From: Rhizobium sp. NZLR1
GTDB lineage: Bacteria > Pseudomonadota > Alphaproteobacteria > Rhizobiales > Rhizobiaceae
Length of the DNA: 64,000 nucleotides
Assembly: GCF_017357385.1 (NCBI RefSeq)
Contig: NZ_CP071632.1
Coordinates: forward strand, 4,513,534 to 4,577,533
Reading direction: 5' to 3'
The stretch's first letter is position 1; each line of letters starts with the position of its first letter. The position numbers and the translations under genes were made by a program. The notes under the pieces are model-generated. The model was not told where the DNA came from and ran no database searches. It was given only the letters and a program-made list of their open reading frames with translations. This document shows, piece after piece, positions 18,760 through 26,520 of the stretch.

Positions 18760-18838
18760 ATTTTCGCAATGGATTATGCGCCAATTCAAAGTTCGACAGG
18801 GTCCTTTGCATGTCTGAAGAGACGGGCGGCGCTGTAGG
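18760..18838. repeat. Diverged intergenic mosaic repeat (copy related to 24182-24292)
   Basis: The segment AATTCAAAGTTCGACAGGGT, then CCTTTGCATGTCTGA and GGGCGGCGCTGTAG, closely parallels GATTCAAAGTGTTACAGCGT, CCTTTGCGCATCTGA and GCGCGGCGCTGTAG at 24234-24290. The palindromic first half of the 24 kb copy is largely eroded here (ATCGGAAGCGATTTTCGCAA remains). Confidence 0.65.
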
Positions 18839-18862
18839 GCAAAATTCGAACGGACGACGGCA

Positions 18863-19615
18863 ATGCGGGCATTTTGGGCTTCCCTGGACAGGCGCTGGCG
18901 CCGGAGCGGCGTCGGCATGCCGCCTCTGCGTTGGCAGGCCTGCCTCTTTATCACGCTCAATGCCGTGATCCTCTCCATGCTGCTCTTCGATGCGCCGATC
19001 GGCGCCAGCGAAGTGCCCGCGCCAGTGAAGCATCTCGGCGAGTTGATGACCGGTTTCGGCGATTCCGCCTGGCTGATCTACACCAGCATCCTGCTGTTCT
19101 TTCAGGGCCGGGCGGGCTACAAGCTTGTGAAGACGGCGCGCTCCAAGGCACAGGCGCTATATGTCAGCTGGATCGGCGCCTACCTCTTTGCCACAGTCGT
19201 CTTCTCCGGGCTTCTCGCCAATCTGCTGAAGCGGGCAATCGGCAGGGCGCGTCCCGATCATTTTCACGACTACGGCATGTTTTCCTTCACGCCTTTTTCA
19301 GGCCACGCCGCTTTCGAAAGTTTCCCGTCCGGCCATTCCACCACGGTCGGTGCCTTCTTCGCCGCATTTGCCCTGCTGTTTCCGCGCTACCGCATTGTCT
19401 TCATCGCCGGCGCCATCTGGCTTGGCATGACGCGTGTCATGGTCGGCGCCCATTATCCGAGCGACGTCATCGCCGGCCTTGCCTTCGGCGCCTGGTTCTC
19501 GCTGCTGACGGCGATCGTCTTTGCTCGCTGCGGCCTGCTCTTCAAACTGGCGCCGGATGGATGGCCGCTGTCGAAGCAACTGTTCCCTGACATAGGAAAG
19601 CCCGGCGCCTTGTGA
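18863..19615 (+). CDS. PAP2-family membrane phosphatase
   Basis: This 250 aa integral membrane protein has five to six hydrophobic spans and all three motifs of the type-2 phosphatidic acid phosphatase family. They are KRAIGRARPD (about residues 122-131), PSGHSTT (155-161, with the catalytic-region histidine) and TRVMVGAHYPSD (190-201, with the nucleophile histidine). Substrates in this family include undecaprenyl pyrophosphate, phosphatidylglycerol phosphate and lipid A phosphates. A rhizobial lipid A phosphatase (LpxE/LpxF-like) is possible but cannot be told from the sequence. ATG 18863 lacks a strong Shine-Dalgarno. The gene's 3' end forms part of its terminator hairpin. Confidence 0.85.
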   Translation: MRAFWASLDRRWRRSGVGMPPLRWQACLFITLNAVILSMLLFDAPIGASEVPAPVKHLGELMTGFGDSAWLIYTSILLFFQGRAGYKLVKTARSKAQALYVSWIGAYLFATVVFSGLLANLLKRAIGRARPDHFHDYGMFSFTPFSGHAAFESFPSGHSTTVGAFFAAFALLFPRYRIVFIAGAIWLGMTRVMVGAHYPSDVIAGLAFGAWFSLLTAIVFARCGLLFKLAPDGWPLSKQLFPDIGKPGAL

Positions 19616-19630
19616 GGGCCGGGCCTTTTT
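19597..19630 (+). terminator. Terminator overlapping the end of the PAP2 gene
   Basis: AAAGCCCGGC pairs with GCCGGGCC(T) across a loop that contains the stop codon, and is followed by TTTTTCG. The stem starts inside the last codons (GKPGAL). Confidence 0.75.
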
Positions 19631-19649
19631 CGTCAAGTTTGAACGCAGA

Positions 19650-21536
19650 TCAATCCATTGCGTGGATATCTCTGTTCTTCGTTTCCGGCAGGAAGAGCAG
19701 GCCGATCACCAGCGTGATCGACGCAAAGACGATCGGGTACCAGAGACCGTAATAGATATCGCCCGCAGCTGCGCTCATCGCGAAGGCCGTCGCCGGCAGC
19801 AAGCCGCCGAACCAGCCGTTGCCAATGTGATAGGGCAGCGACATGCCGGTATAACGGATGCGGGTCGGGAAGAGCTCGACCAACAGAGCGGCGATCGGTC
19901 CGTAGACCATCGTCACATAGAGGACGAGCACGAACAATATGGCGATCGTACCGGTCCAATTGACCCGGGCAGGGTCGGCGGTCATGGCGAAGCTGCCGCC
20001 ATTGGCGACGTTGTAGACCGCCATGTCGGTGACGCCATTGGCCTCATCCGCCGTCAGCAGCTTGGTCTCGACCAGCTTCGCCGCCGGTACAGTTTCCTTC
20101 TCGCCGGCGCGCACGGTATCGGCGTTGAGCGACAGTTCCGGATTGGCCGCGATGAAGGCATCGAGCTTGGCATCCGGCACCTTGACGGCGCCGCGCTTCA
20201 GCGGATAGCCGGCATCGTGGAGCGCGATGTTGACGCCCTTCTCGAAGGCGGCGGTCATGCCCTTGGCCTTGTCGCCGGCGGCGACGACGTCGAAGCTCGT
20301 AATCGTCCCGTTGCCGACCTTCACCGTTGCCGGCTGACCGGCGGGGCCGGGAACGACATCATAAGGCACCGAGTTTTTCGTCAGGAATGCCGTCGCCACG
20401 TCGCAGGAATTGGTGAACTTCGACGTGCCGGTCGGATTGAACTGGAATTTACAATCCGTCGGATCGGCCGTAACCGTTGCCCGGATCGAGGCCTGTGCTT
20501 CGGCAAGCGCCGGGTTCGCCGTCCAGGTCATCGCCTTGAACAGCGGATTATAGGTCACCGCCGCGATGAGAAGGCCCGCCATTATGATCGGCTTGCGGCC
20601 GATCTTGTCGGAGAGGCCACCGAAGATGACGAAGAATGGCGTCGCGAGGAAGAGCGCGATGGCGACCATGATATTGGCCGACTGCAGGTCTACCTTCAGG
20701 ACGTTCTGCAGGAAGAACAGTGCATAGAACTGGCCGCCGTACCAGACGACCGCCTGGCCCATGGTGGCGCCGAGAAGCGCGATGATCGCGATCTTGGCAT
20801 TTTTCCATGTCCCGAAGGCTTCGGTTAGCGGCGCCTTGGAGCCCTTGCCTTCCGCCTTCATCTTCTGAAACGCCGGCGATTCGTTCATCTTCAAGCGGAT
20901 CCAGACCGAAACGCCGAGCAGAACGACCGATACCAGGAACGGAATGCGCCAGCCCCAGGCAGCAAATTGAACCGCGCCCATCAGATATTGCACCAGGACG
21001 ATGATGATCAGCGACAGGAACAGGCCGAGCGTCGCCGTCGTCTGGATCCATGACGTGAAATAACCGCGGCGCCCGTTCGGCGCATGTTCGGCGACATAGG
21101 TGGCAGCACCGCCATATTCACCGCCAAGCGCCAGACCCTGGAGCAGGCGCAGCCCGATCAGGATGATCGGCGCCGCGATGCCGATGGTGGCGGCACCCGG
21201 CAGGATACCGACGAGGAAGGTCGACAGACCCATGATCAGGATCGTCACCAGGAAGGTATATTTGCGGCCGACCAGATCGCCGAGACGGCCGAACACCAGC
21301 GCGCCGAAGGGACGCACCAGGAAGCCGGCGGCAAAGGCGAGCAGCGTGAAGATGTTGCGCGTCGCCTCGGGATATTGGGTGAAATAGGTCGCGCCGATAT
21401 AGGTGGCGAGGGAACCATAGAGATAGAAATCATACCATTCGAAAACGGTGCCGAGCGAAGAAGCGAAGATGACCTTCTTCTCCTCCCTCGTCATCGGACC
21501 GGCCTTCGCGCCGTCGATGCTTGCGACATTTGCCAT
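19650..21536 (-). CDS. MFS transporter of the MHS type with a large extra periplasmic loop
   Basis: The 628 aa protein belongs to the metabolite:H+ symporter branch of the major facilitator superfamily (ProP/KgtP-like). The N-half shows SSLGTVFEWYDFYLYGSLA, FGRLGDLVGRKYTF (loop 2-3 motif) and LQGLALGGEYGGAATYVAEH. The C-half has FGGLSDKIGRKPIIM and ends FLPETKNRD. Between about residues 338 and 525 is a soluble insertion of roughly 190 residues with two cysteines (TDCKFQF and TNSCDVAT) that could form a disulfide. Normal family members lack most of it. ATG 21536 follows GGAGGACAGACA. The substrate is unknown; carboxylate or betaine uptake is only a family-level guess. It is a single-gene unit, convergent with the PAP2 gene. 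Confidence 0.85.
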   Translation of the reverse strand: MANVASIDGAKAGPMTREEKKVIFASSLGTVFEWYDFYLYGSLATYIGATYFTQYPEATRNIFTLLAFAAGFLVRPFGALVFGRLGDLVGRKYTFLVTILIMGLSTFLVGILPGAATIGIAAPIILIGLRLLQGLALGGEYGGAATYVAEHAPNGRRGYFTSWIQTTATLGLFLSLIIIVLVQYLMGAVQFAAWGWRIPFLVSVVLLGVSVWIRLKMNESPAFQKMKAEGKGSKAPLTEAFGTWKNAKIAIIALLGATMGQAVVWYGGQFYALFFLQNVLKVDLQSANIMVAIALFLATPFFVIFGGLSDKIGRKPIIMAGLLIAAVTYNPLFKAMTWTANPALAEAQASIRATVTADPTDCKFQFNPTGTSKFTNSCDVATAFLTKNSVPYDVVPGPAGQPATVKVGNGTITSFDVVAAGDKAKGMTAAFEKGVNIALHDAGYPLKRGAVKVPDAKLDAFIAANPELSLNADTVRAGEKETVPAAKLVETKLLTADEANGVTDMAVYNVANGGSFAMTADPARVNWTGTIAILFVLVLYVTMVYGPIAALLVELFPTRIRYTGMSLPYHIGNGWFGGLLPATAFAMSAAAGDIYYGLWYPIVFASITLVIGLLFLPETKNRDIHAMD

Positions 21537-21723
21537 TGTCTGTCCTCCACAGAGTGATGAAAACGCGCGCGACCTACTCTCCTCAAAGCAGACCCCTGGC
21601 CGCGACACGCCTGACGAGAGTGTGCCAGAAACGACAGATCAAAAAGAGAGAGGCTTTGGGATTATGACTTTAGTCTAACGGGGGCGAGCTTTGGCAGCCA
21701 GCGACGCGATCCTCCGGCCCAGG

Positions 21724-22992
21724 TTACGCCCTCAGCGCTTGCGCCGGCGATTGCCGGTAGGCGAGCACTGCCGGCAGCGCGGCAAGAATTGTGGCAAAGA
21801 CGAGCAGCACCGCCGCAAGCCCGGCGTCGTCACGGACGAAGCCGACCGGGATGGCCATCCCGCTCGTCTGCGAGATCATGGCGGACAAGGTCAGCGCCGC
21901 GGCAAACCCAAGTGCAAATCCGAGCCCGATGCCGACTGCCACCACGAAGAAGAACTCCAACCAGACGATGCCGAAAATCGCGCCGCGCGGAGCGCCGAAG
22001 GCCCTCAGCGCGCCGATCTGGCGGCGGCGCTGGCCGATATGGATGACCGTGACCAGCACCAGCGAGGCTGCGACGAGAGCTTGGGCGCCGGCAGCGACCG
22101 CGACGAGGATCTGCTTGGCGTCGCCGAGCGTGGCGTAGAGATTGGTCAGCACCTCGCCGGGGAAGACGGCGACGGTATTGCCGCTGCGATAGTCCTGCCG
22201 CAGCTTGTAGGCATCGGCGATCGTCTTCGGTTTTACCAGAATGGCGGGAAGGCCCGGAGCATCTGCAGCCCATTTCTCGTCAAGTACGGCATCCGGGTCG
22301 ATCTCGCCGTGATGCTCATGCTGGTGGGGATCGGCGCCGGCATGCTCATGATCGTGTCCGGTCGCCCCCGCGCTTTCATGCTCGCTCGCCCCCAGACCAT
22401 GGATATGCCAGACAGCCTGGATCGGAACCAGAATGGCCCGGTCCCAGGCGGTGCCTGTCGGCCGCAAGCGGCCGACGATATGATAAACGAGTTCGGTATG
22501 GGTCTCGCCGCCCTCTTCCACCGAACCGTGCATCGGCTTGATCTCAGCCCCGAGCGAAAGCTTGACGGCGGAGCCGATCACTGCCTCCCCCTCGCGCGCG
22601 AAAACCGTACCCTCGGCAAAGCCGCCGGACAGCTTGTCCGCCAGCGTCACCGTCGTGCCGACGATCGGATAGCCGGAGAAGGAATCACCGAAGCCGATCG
22701 GGACTGCCCAGTCGACACGGGGATCGGCGGCGAGCCTGACCAGCACGTCACCCGGCATCAGCGGCAAAGGCGAGGGCTGCAGGAAGACGGAGGACAGCAC
22801 CAGCTGCGTCTCGCTGCCGCCTGCGCCGATGACGAGATCGAACTTGTCGGCGGCGCGCGCGCTGCCGAGACGAAGCGCCCGCTCCTGCAGCACGACGCAA
22901 ACGCCGAGCGCCGTCGCCAGCGCCACCAGCAGCACGACCACCAGCGACCCCGCCCAGAGGCGGCGAAGATCGGCAAGGATGAAGCGGATCAT
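21724..22992 (-). CDS. ABC transporter permease, FtsX/MacB-like, with histidine-rich loop
   Basis: This 422 aa permease has an N-terminal membrane span (LWAGSLVVVLLVALATALGV), a large periplasmic MacB-core-like domain (about residues 40-285) and three C-terminal spans including LRAFGAPRGAIFGIVWLEFF, the FtsX-domain topology. At about residues 198-226 the periplasmic domain contains HESAGATGHDHEHAG followed by DPHQHEHHGEID. This is a dense His/Asp/Glu cluster typical of metal-binding loops. Its ATG overlaps the stop of the ATPase gene (ATGA, 22989-22992), so it is the last gene of a three-gene operon. A transition metal, for example zinc, is the likely ligand by inference; direction of transport is open. 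Confidence 0.85.
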   Translation of the reverse strand: MIRFILADLRRLWAGSLVVVLLVALATALGVCVVLQERALRLGSARAADKFDLVIGAGGSETQLVLSSVFLQPSPLPLMPGDVLVRLAADPRVDWAVPIGFGDSFSGYPIVGTTVTLADKLSGGFAEGTVFAREGEAVIGSAVKLSLGAEIKPMHGSVEEGGETHTELVYHIVGRLRPTGTAWDRAILVPIQAVWHIHGLGASEHESAGATGHDHEHAGADPHQHEHHGEIDPDAVLDEKWAADAPGLPAILVKPKTIADAYKLRQDYRSGNTVAVFPGEVLTNLYATLGDAKQILVAVAAGAQALVAASLVLVTVIHIGQRRRQIGALRAFGAPRGAIFGIVWLEFFFVVAVGIGLGFALGFAAALTLSAMISQTSGMAIPVGFVRDDAGLAAVLLVFATILAALPAVLAYRQSPAQALRA

Positions 22993-23681
22993 ACAGCCTC
23001 TCCCGCCGCTGCAGCGGAATCGTCGCTGATCCGGCCGGAGCCGAAGGTGATGCGCCGGTCGAGGCGGCTGGCCAGGCGCAGATCATGCGAAACGATGATC
23101 AGCGTGCTGCCTTCGGCCGCGGCAAGATCGAGGATGAGATCGCCGACCGTCTCGCCGCTTTCGGCATCAAGGCTCGCTGTCGGCTCGTCAGCGATGATGA
23201 CGCCGGGCTTGCGCAGCAGCGCCCGGGCGATCGCCACGCGCTGCATCTCGCCGCGCGACATGGTTTCGATCTTCTGGCCTGGGCGGGAAAGATCGACCGA
23301 ACTCAAAAGCGCATGCGCCCGCTCGATGACGGCGGGGGTGGCGGCCCAAGCAAGCCGCGCCGGCAAAAGCACATTTTCCACCGCCGACAGGCCGGGGAAG
23401 AGATAGAACTCCTGCATGACCAGGCCGATATTGGCGGCGCGGAACCGATCGCGCCGGCTCTCGGAAAAACTGGCGATATCCTCGCCGTTCCAGCGGATGC
23501 GGCCCCGGCGTGTTCGCTCCAGCCCGGCAACGATATTGACGAAGGTGCTCTTGCCGGAGCCGGACGCACCTGTGATGGCGACCCTGCTGCCGGCATCGAT
23601 CGAAAGACGACCGATTGCCAGCGCCGGCGAGGACAGGCCCGAGAAGGTGACGTCAAGGTTTTCGATATCAAGAGCGAGCAT
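22989..23681 (-). CDS. ABC transporter ATP-binding protein (LolD/MacB type)
   Basis: The 230 aa ATPase has Walker A GASGSGKSTF (residues about 35-44), a Q-loop in NIGLVMQEFYLFPGLS, a variant signature MSRGEMQRVAIARAL, Walker B VIIADEPTASLD and the H-loop VSHDLRLA. The size and sequence type match partners of FtsX-like permeases. The permease gene follows with a 4-base overlap, and the DUF3299-like exported protein lies 6 bases upstream. All three are therefore expected to be made together and probably act as one system. Confidence 0.9.
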   Translation of the reverse strand: MLALDIENLDVTFSGLSSPALAIGRLSIDAGSRVAITGASGSGKSTFVNIVAGLERTRRGRIRWNGEDIASFSESRRDRFRAANIGLVMQEFYLFPGLSAVENVLLPARLAWAATPAVIERAHALLSSVDLSRPGQKIETMSRGEMQRVAIARALLRKPGVIIADEPTASLDAESGETVGDLILDLAAAEGSTLIIVSHDLRLASRLDRRITFGSGRISDDSAAAAGEAV

Positions 23682-23687
23682 ATCGGA

Positions 23688-24149
23688 TCAGACAGAAAAA
23701 TATTCGGCCTGGCGGATACGCAACAGGCTGACGAAGCCGGTGTCCGGATCCGTCCAGGAGCCGTATTCCAGCGTGCCGCGCACCTCGATCGTCTGGCGCG
23801 GCTGCACGAAGGTCTGTTTCTCCAAGAGATAGACGACGACGATATTATCCGGCCAGTCCGCATCCGAGGAGCAGAAGGGGCAGAGCGACATCGGCACTTC
23901 GGTCAACACGAAGAACTGCGCCTCGGCCTTCAGCGGCGGCGCCATGAAGCCCTTCATGCTGATTTCCTGCTCGGCGAGGCGCTTCACCTTGTCGGAGAAT
24001 TCAAGGCCGAGTACCCCGAACTTGCCATAGAGCTCGTCGAAGGAGAGCGAGGGATCGGCAGCGCGAACGACGGAAGCGGTAAAAGGAAGCGCAACGGCGG
24101 CGCCGATCAGCCGGCGGCGGCTGAGATGCAGCGAAGAGAATATATCCAT
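23688..24149 (-). CDS. Exported DUF3299-like protein with Tat-type signal
   Basis: The 153 aa protein begins with SRRRLIGAAVALPFTASVVRA, a twin-arginine-like signal peptide with a probable cleavage after VRA. The mature part has MKGFMAPPLKAEAQFFVL, then SLCPFCSSDADWPDN with a CxxC pair, and ends VRGTLEYG ... GFVSLLRIRQAEYF. This layout resembles DUF3299 family proteins, which I recall next to zinc-regulated ABC transporters such as Vibrio Zrg; the assignment is from memory and not certain. ATG 24149 follows GGAGGTCGCT. It is the first gene of the operon, and the CxxC together with the permease His loop points to metal handling in the periplasm. Confidence 0.7.
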   Translation of the reverse strand: MDIFSSLHLSRRRLIGAAVALPFTASVVRAADPSLSFDELYGKFGVLGLEFSDKVKRLAEQEISMKGFMAPPLKAEAQFFVLTEVPMSLCPFCSSDADWPDNIVVVYLLEKQTFVQPRQTIEVRGTLEYGSWTDPDTGFVSLLRIRQAEYFSV

Positions 24150-24181
24150 AGCGACCTCCAGGAAGCAAATCCCGGCCGTTA

Positions 24182-24292
24182 GCGCATCGTGCTTTCTGAA
24201 AATCGGAATCGATTTTCAGAAAGCACGATGCGTAGATTCAAAGTGTTACAGCGTCCTTTGCGCATCTGAAAAGACGCGCGGCGCTGTAGCCG
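24182..24292. repeat. Long perfect palindrome plus mosaic repeat
   Basis: Bases 24184-24231 form a perfect inverted repeat with 22-base arms around GAAT. The left arm begins GCATCGTGCTTTCTG and the right arm ends CAGAAAGCACGATGC. A second module (24232-24290) with CCTTTGCGCATCTGA and GGCGCTGTAG follows and is shared with 18760-18838. It lies upstream of the ABC operon and past the alkaline phosphatase terminator. It resembles known rhizobial palindromic elements. Confidence 0.8.
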
Positions 24293-24315
24293 GCCGGATA
24301 ATAATCGACAAGAAA

Positions 24316-24340
24316 GGCAAGGCCGCCAAGCGGCCTTGCC
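24316..24340 (-). terminator. Rho-independent terminator of the alkaline phosphatase gene
   Basis: On the minus strand, GGCAAGGCCGC, loop TTG, GCGGCCTTGCC is followed by TTTCTTGTC, 14 bases past the stop codon of the alkaline phosphatase gene. Confidence 0.85.
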
Positions 24341-24354
24341 GGATCGGCTTGCGA

Positions 24355-26109
24355 TCAGTTCGTCTGCTTGGCGCCGAGAGCGAAGGTGTCGGCGAGCACG
24401 CGATAGACGTCGCTCTGTTCGAGGTAGCCATGGAACTCTTCCGAGCCCGGGCCGGCCGACTGCAGGACGACGTCGTCGACCGCATGGACGCCGCTCTCGC
24501 TGCTCTTCGGAAGATTGCCCTGAACGAAGACCGCGCCGGGAACATCCTTGTACTGTTCGTTGGCGACATATTCCTTCTTTTCGTTCTGGACGGCCGGAAC
24601 GAAGGGACCGTCGAGCTTCGGACGGAAGGTTTCGTAGTGGTCAGGGCCGTTATTGGCACTTAGAAACAAGCGGCGGCTGACGTCGATCTTATCAGGGTAT
24701 CCGTCGCCGTTTTCGTCCTTGTAGTTCGGGAAACCAGCCTCGGCATAGGTCCCGACCTTTTCGCGCATTTCGGTGCCGGGCTTCTCATCATCGACGGTGC
24801 CGATGATCGAGACACCATGCGTATGGTCACCGGTGACGACAATCAGCGTATCGGGATGAGCCTTCTGGAATTCGCGGGCGACGCCGATCGCCTGGTCGAA
24901 TTCGATGGTTTCGACGACGGCGCGATCCCAATCGAGCGGATGCGACATCTTGTCGATCGAGGAACCTTCGACCATCAGGAAGAAACCATCAGGATTCTTG
25001 GAGAGGCGGTCGATCGCAACCTTGGTCATGGCGACGAGACCCGGCTGGTTCGGGAACTTGTCGACGGTGCCCTTCTTCAGGAACTCGCGGTCGAGCGTCA
25101 CGTCCATATTGCCGGTGTGGAAGAGCCCGAGGAGATTGCCTTCGGCCGACGCATTGGCTGCGAGCTCGTTCTTGTCGGTCGCAAGCTTGTAACCGGCATC
25201 CTGAAACAGCTTGATGTAGTCCTGGTTGTCCTTGCGCTTGGAACCGGCGACCTCCTTGCCGAGGAAATAGGCCGAGCCGCCGCCGAGCAGGACTTCAGGC
25301 TTGACGCCGAGCAGCATGCCGACGACGTCGGCCTTGTCATTGCGGTTACGGGTATGGGAAACAACAGCAGCCGGCGTGGCGTCTTCGACTTCGGCGGTTG
25401 CGACGATGCCGATCGACTTCTTGGTCATGCGGCGAACGGCTTCCGCGAAGGTTTCGACACGCGGGTCGTCCAGCGAGGCCGGCGTACGGTCCGCGTAAAC
25501 GCCGATCGCGTTGACGGCCGTCTTGTGGCCCGTCATGTAGGCCGACATGGTGTTGGCGGAGTCGGTGGCAACGGCATTCGTCGCCGAGGTGCCGACAAAG
25601 GCCATGCGATCAAGATCGTCCATGTTCAGACGGCCATTCGCCTTACCTTCGGTCATGCCCTTGGACATGATGCGGGCGGCGGTGCGATGCGCGACGGAAA
25701 GACCATCGCCGAGCAGGAAGATGATGTTCTTAGCCTTTGGCTGACCAGCGGTTTCGTAAACGTTCCAGGTGACGGATTTCGTTTCGTCGCCGGCAGCGAC
25801 CTCGACCTTGTAGGCGCCTGGAGCGGAAATCTTCAGGCCGCGCAGCAGGAGAGCGGAGCCGAGAGCCTTGTCATCCTTGCCCTTTTCCAGCTCGACGAAC
25901 CGTGCCTCGCCCCCGAGGACGGTTTTGTAGTCCTGACCGTTGACCGTGATCTTCACGTCTTCGGGCTTGACCTGCTTGTTGAGTTCGACCTTGAAATCGA
26001 ATGGCGAACCGGCAAGAATCGTCGCGCGATCAAGCGGATAGACCGTCGTCGCCTGAGCGGCGCCCGCAAGGATGGTGGTGGCCGCAAAAGCGGCAGGAAG
26101 CGTACGCAT
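24355..26109 (-). CDS. Periplasmic alkaline phosphatase (PhoA superfamily)
   Basis: The 584 aa protein hydrolyses phosphate monoesters in the periplasm. A signal peptide (MRTLPAAFAATTILAGAAQA) is followed by an Ig-like N-terminal region to about residue 130. The catalytic domain then has the metal-binding IIFLLGDGLS, the nucleophile serine in VATDSANTMSAYMTG (about residue 183), VEGSSIDKMSHP, and VVTGDHTHGVS with zinc-ligand histidines. Some members have an added middle domain, as here, making it longer than E. coli PhoA. ATG 26109 is chosen from the signal peptide; the frame stays open far upstream only as antisense to asd. A PHO box lies 58 bases upstream, so induction by PhoB under phosphate limitation is expected. 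Confidence 0.92.
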   Translation of the reverse strand: MRTLPAAFAATTILAGAAQATTVYPLDRATILAGSPFDFKVELNKQVKPEDVKITVNGQDYKTVLGGEARFVELEKGKDDKALGSALLLRGLKISAPGAYKVEVAAGDETKSVTWNVYETAGQPKAKNIIFLLGDGLSVAHRTAARIMSKGMTEGKANGRLNMDDLDRMAFVGTSATNAVATDSANTMSAYMTGHKTAVNAIGVYADRTPASLDDPRVETFAEAVRRMTKKSIGIVATAEVEDATPAAVVSHTRNRNDKADVVGMLLGVKPEVLLGGGSAYFLGKEVAGSKRKDNQDYIKLFQDAGYKLATDKNELAANASAEGNLLGLFHTGNMDVTLDREFLKKGTVDKFPNQPGLVAMTKVAIDRLSKNPDGFFLMVEGSSIDKMSHPLDWDRAVVETIEFDQAIGVAREFQKAHPDTLIVVTGDHTHGVSIIGTVDDEKPGTEMREKVGTYAEAGFPNYKDENGDGYPDKIDVSRRLFLSANNGPDHYETFRPKLDGPFVPAVQNEKKEYVANEQYKDVPGAVFVQGNLPKSSESGVHAVDDVVLQSAGPGSEEFHGYLEQSDVYRVLADTFALGAKQTN

Positions 26110-26166
26110 GGAAAACCCCCGTTTTCGTTGCAGACAGTAACAACCGGGCCGGGATATCTCTCGAGG

Positions 26167-26184
26167 ATGACAGCGGCATGACAA
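26167..26184 (-). promoter_or_regulatory. PHO box (PhoB binding site) upstream of alkaline phosphatase
   Basis: On the minus strand the sequence is TTGTCAT-GCCG-CTGTCAT: two 7-base repeats 11 bases apart, matching the PHO box consensus CTGTCAT-N4-CTGTCAT except for the first base. It is 58 bases upstream of the alkaline phosphatase start codon, the expected position for activation. The rest of the 26110-26289 gap contains no gene I can support. Confidence 0.85.
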
Positions 26185-26289
26185 AATGTCGCAGCATTGT
26201 GGCCGCCGCTTTCGCCGTCCGGCTCTGACCGCAAAAACCTTGACTCCTGTGGAAAACCTTCTAAGAGCAACAACGGAAAAGGAATCTCC

Positions 26290-26409
26290 ATGGTTCACGA
26301 CGAACATGCCATTGCCGACCGCAATGACCGGGCACAGTTTGCCGGGGTGGACATTGCCGTTCCGGTTTCTGCCAAAACCAAGGCCAAAACGACGACGAAA
26401 ACCGTCTGA
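26290..26409 (+). CDS. Possible small protein, 39 aa, unknown
   Basis: This is a short frame from ATG 26290 with AAAGGAATCTCC just upstream. It encodes a hydrophilic peptide that begins MVHDEHAIADRNDRAQFAGV and ends in a Lys/Thr-rich tail (SAKTKAKTTTKTV). Third codon positions are mostly G or C, as in neighbouring genes. It lies in the 411-base gap between the divergent alkaline phosphatase and asd genes. I recognise no family, and it could be chance; its existence needs expression or conservation data. Confidence 0.35.
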   Translation: MVHDEHAIADRNDRAQFAGVDIAVPVSAKTKAKTTTKTV

Positions 26410-26520
26410 TGTCTCTGGCCTGCCGCTCTCTCCCCGGCTCGGCTGGGGACAGGAAGACGCGATCCGTCGCGCCTTTCCCCTCACCGGAAAAGAGGAGAGA
26501 AGAGAAAGAGAGCTTGAGAA

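Noticed and set aside
18863..19615. Naming the PAP2 protein LpxE
   Set aside because: The PAP2 motifs are shared by several lipid phosphatases and nothing local fixes the substrate.
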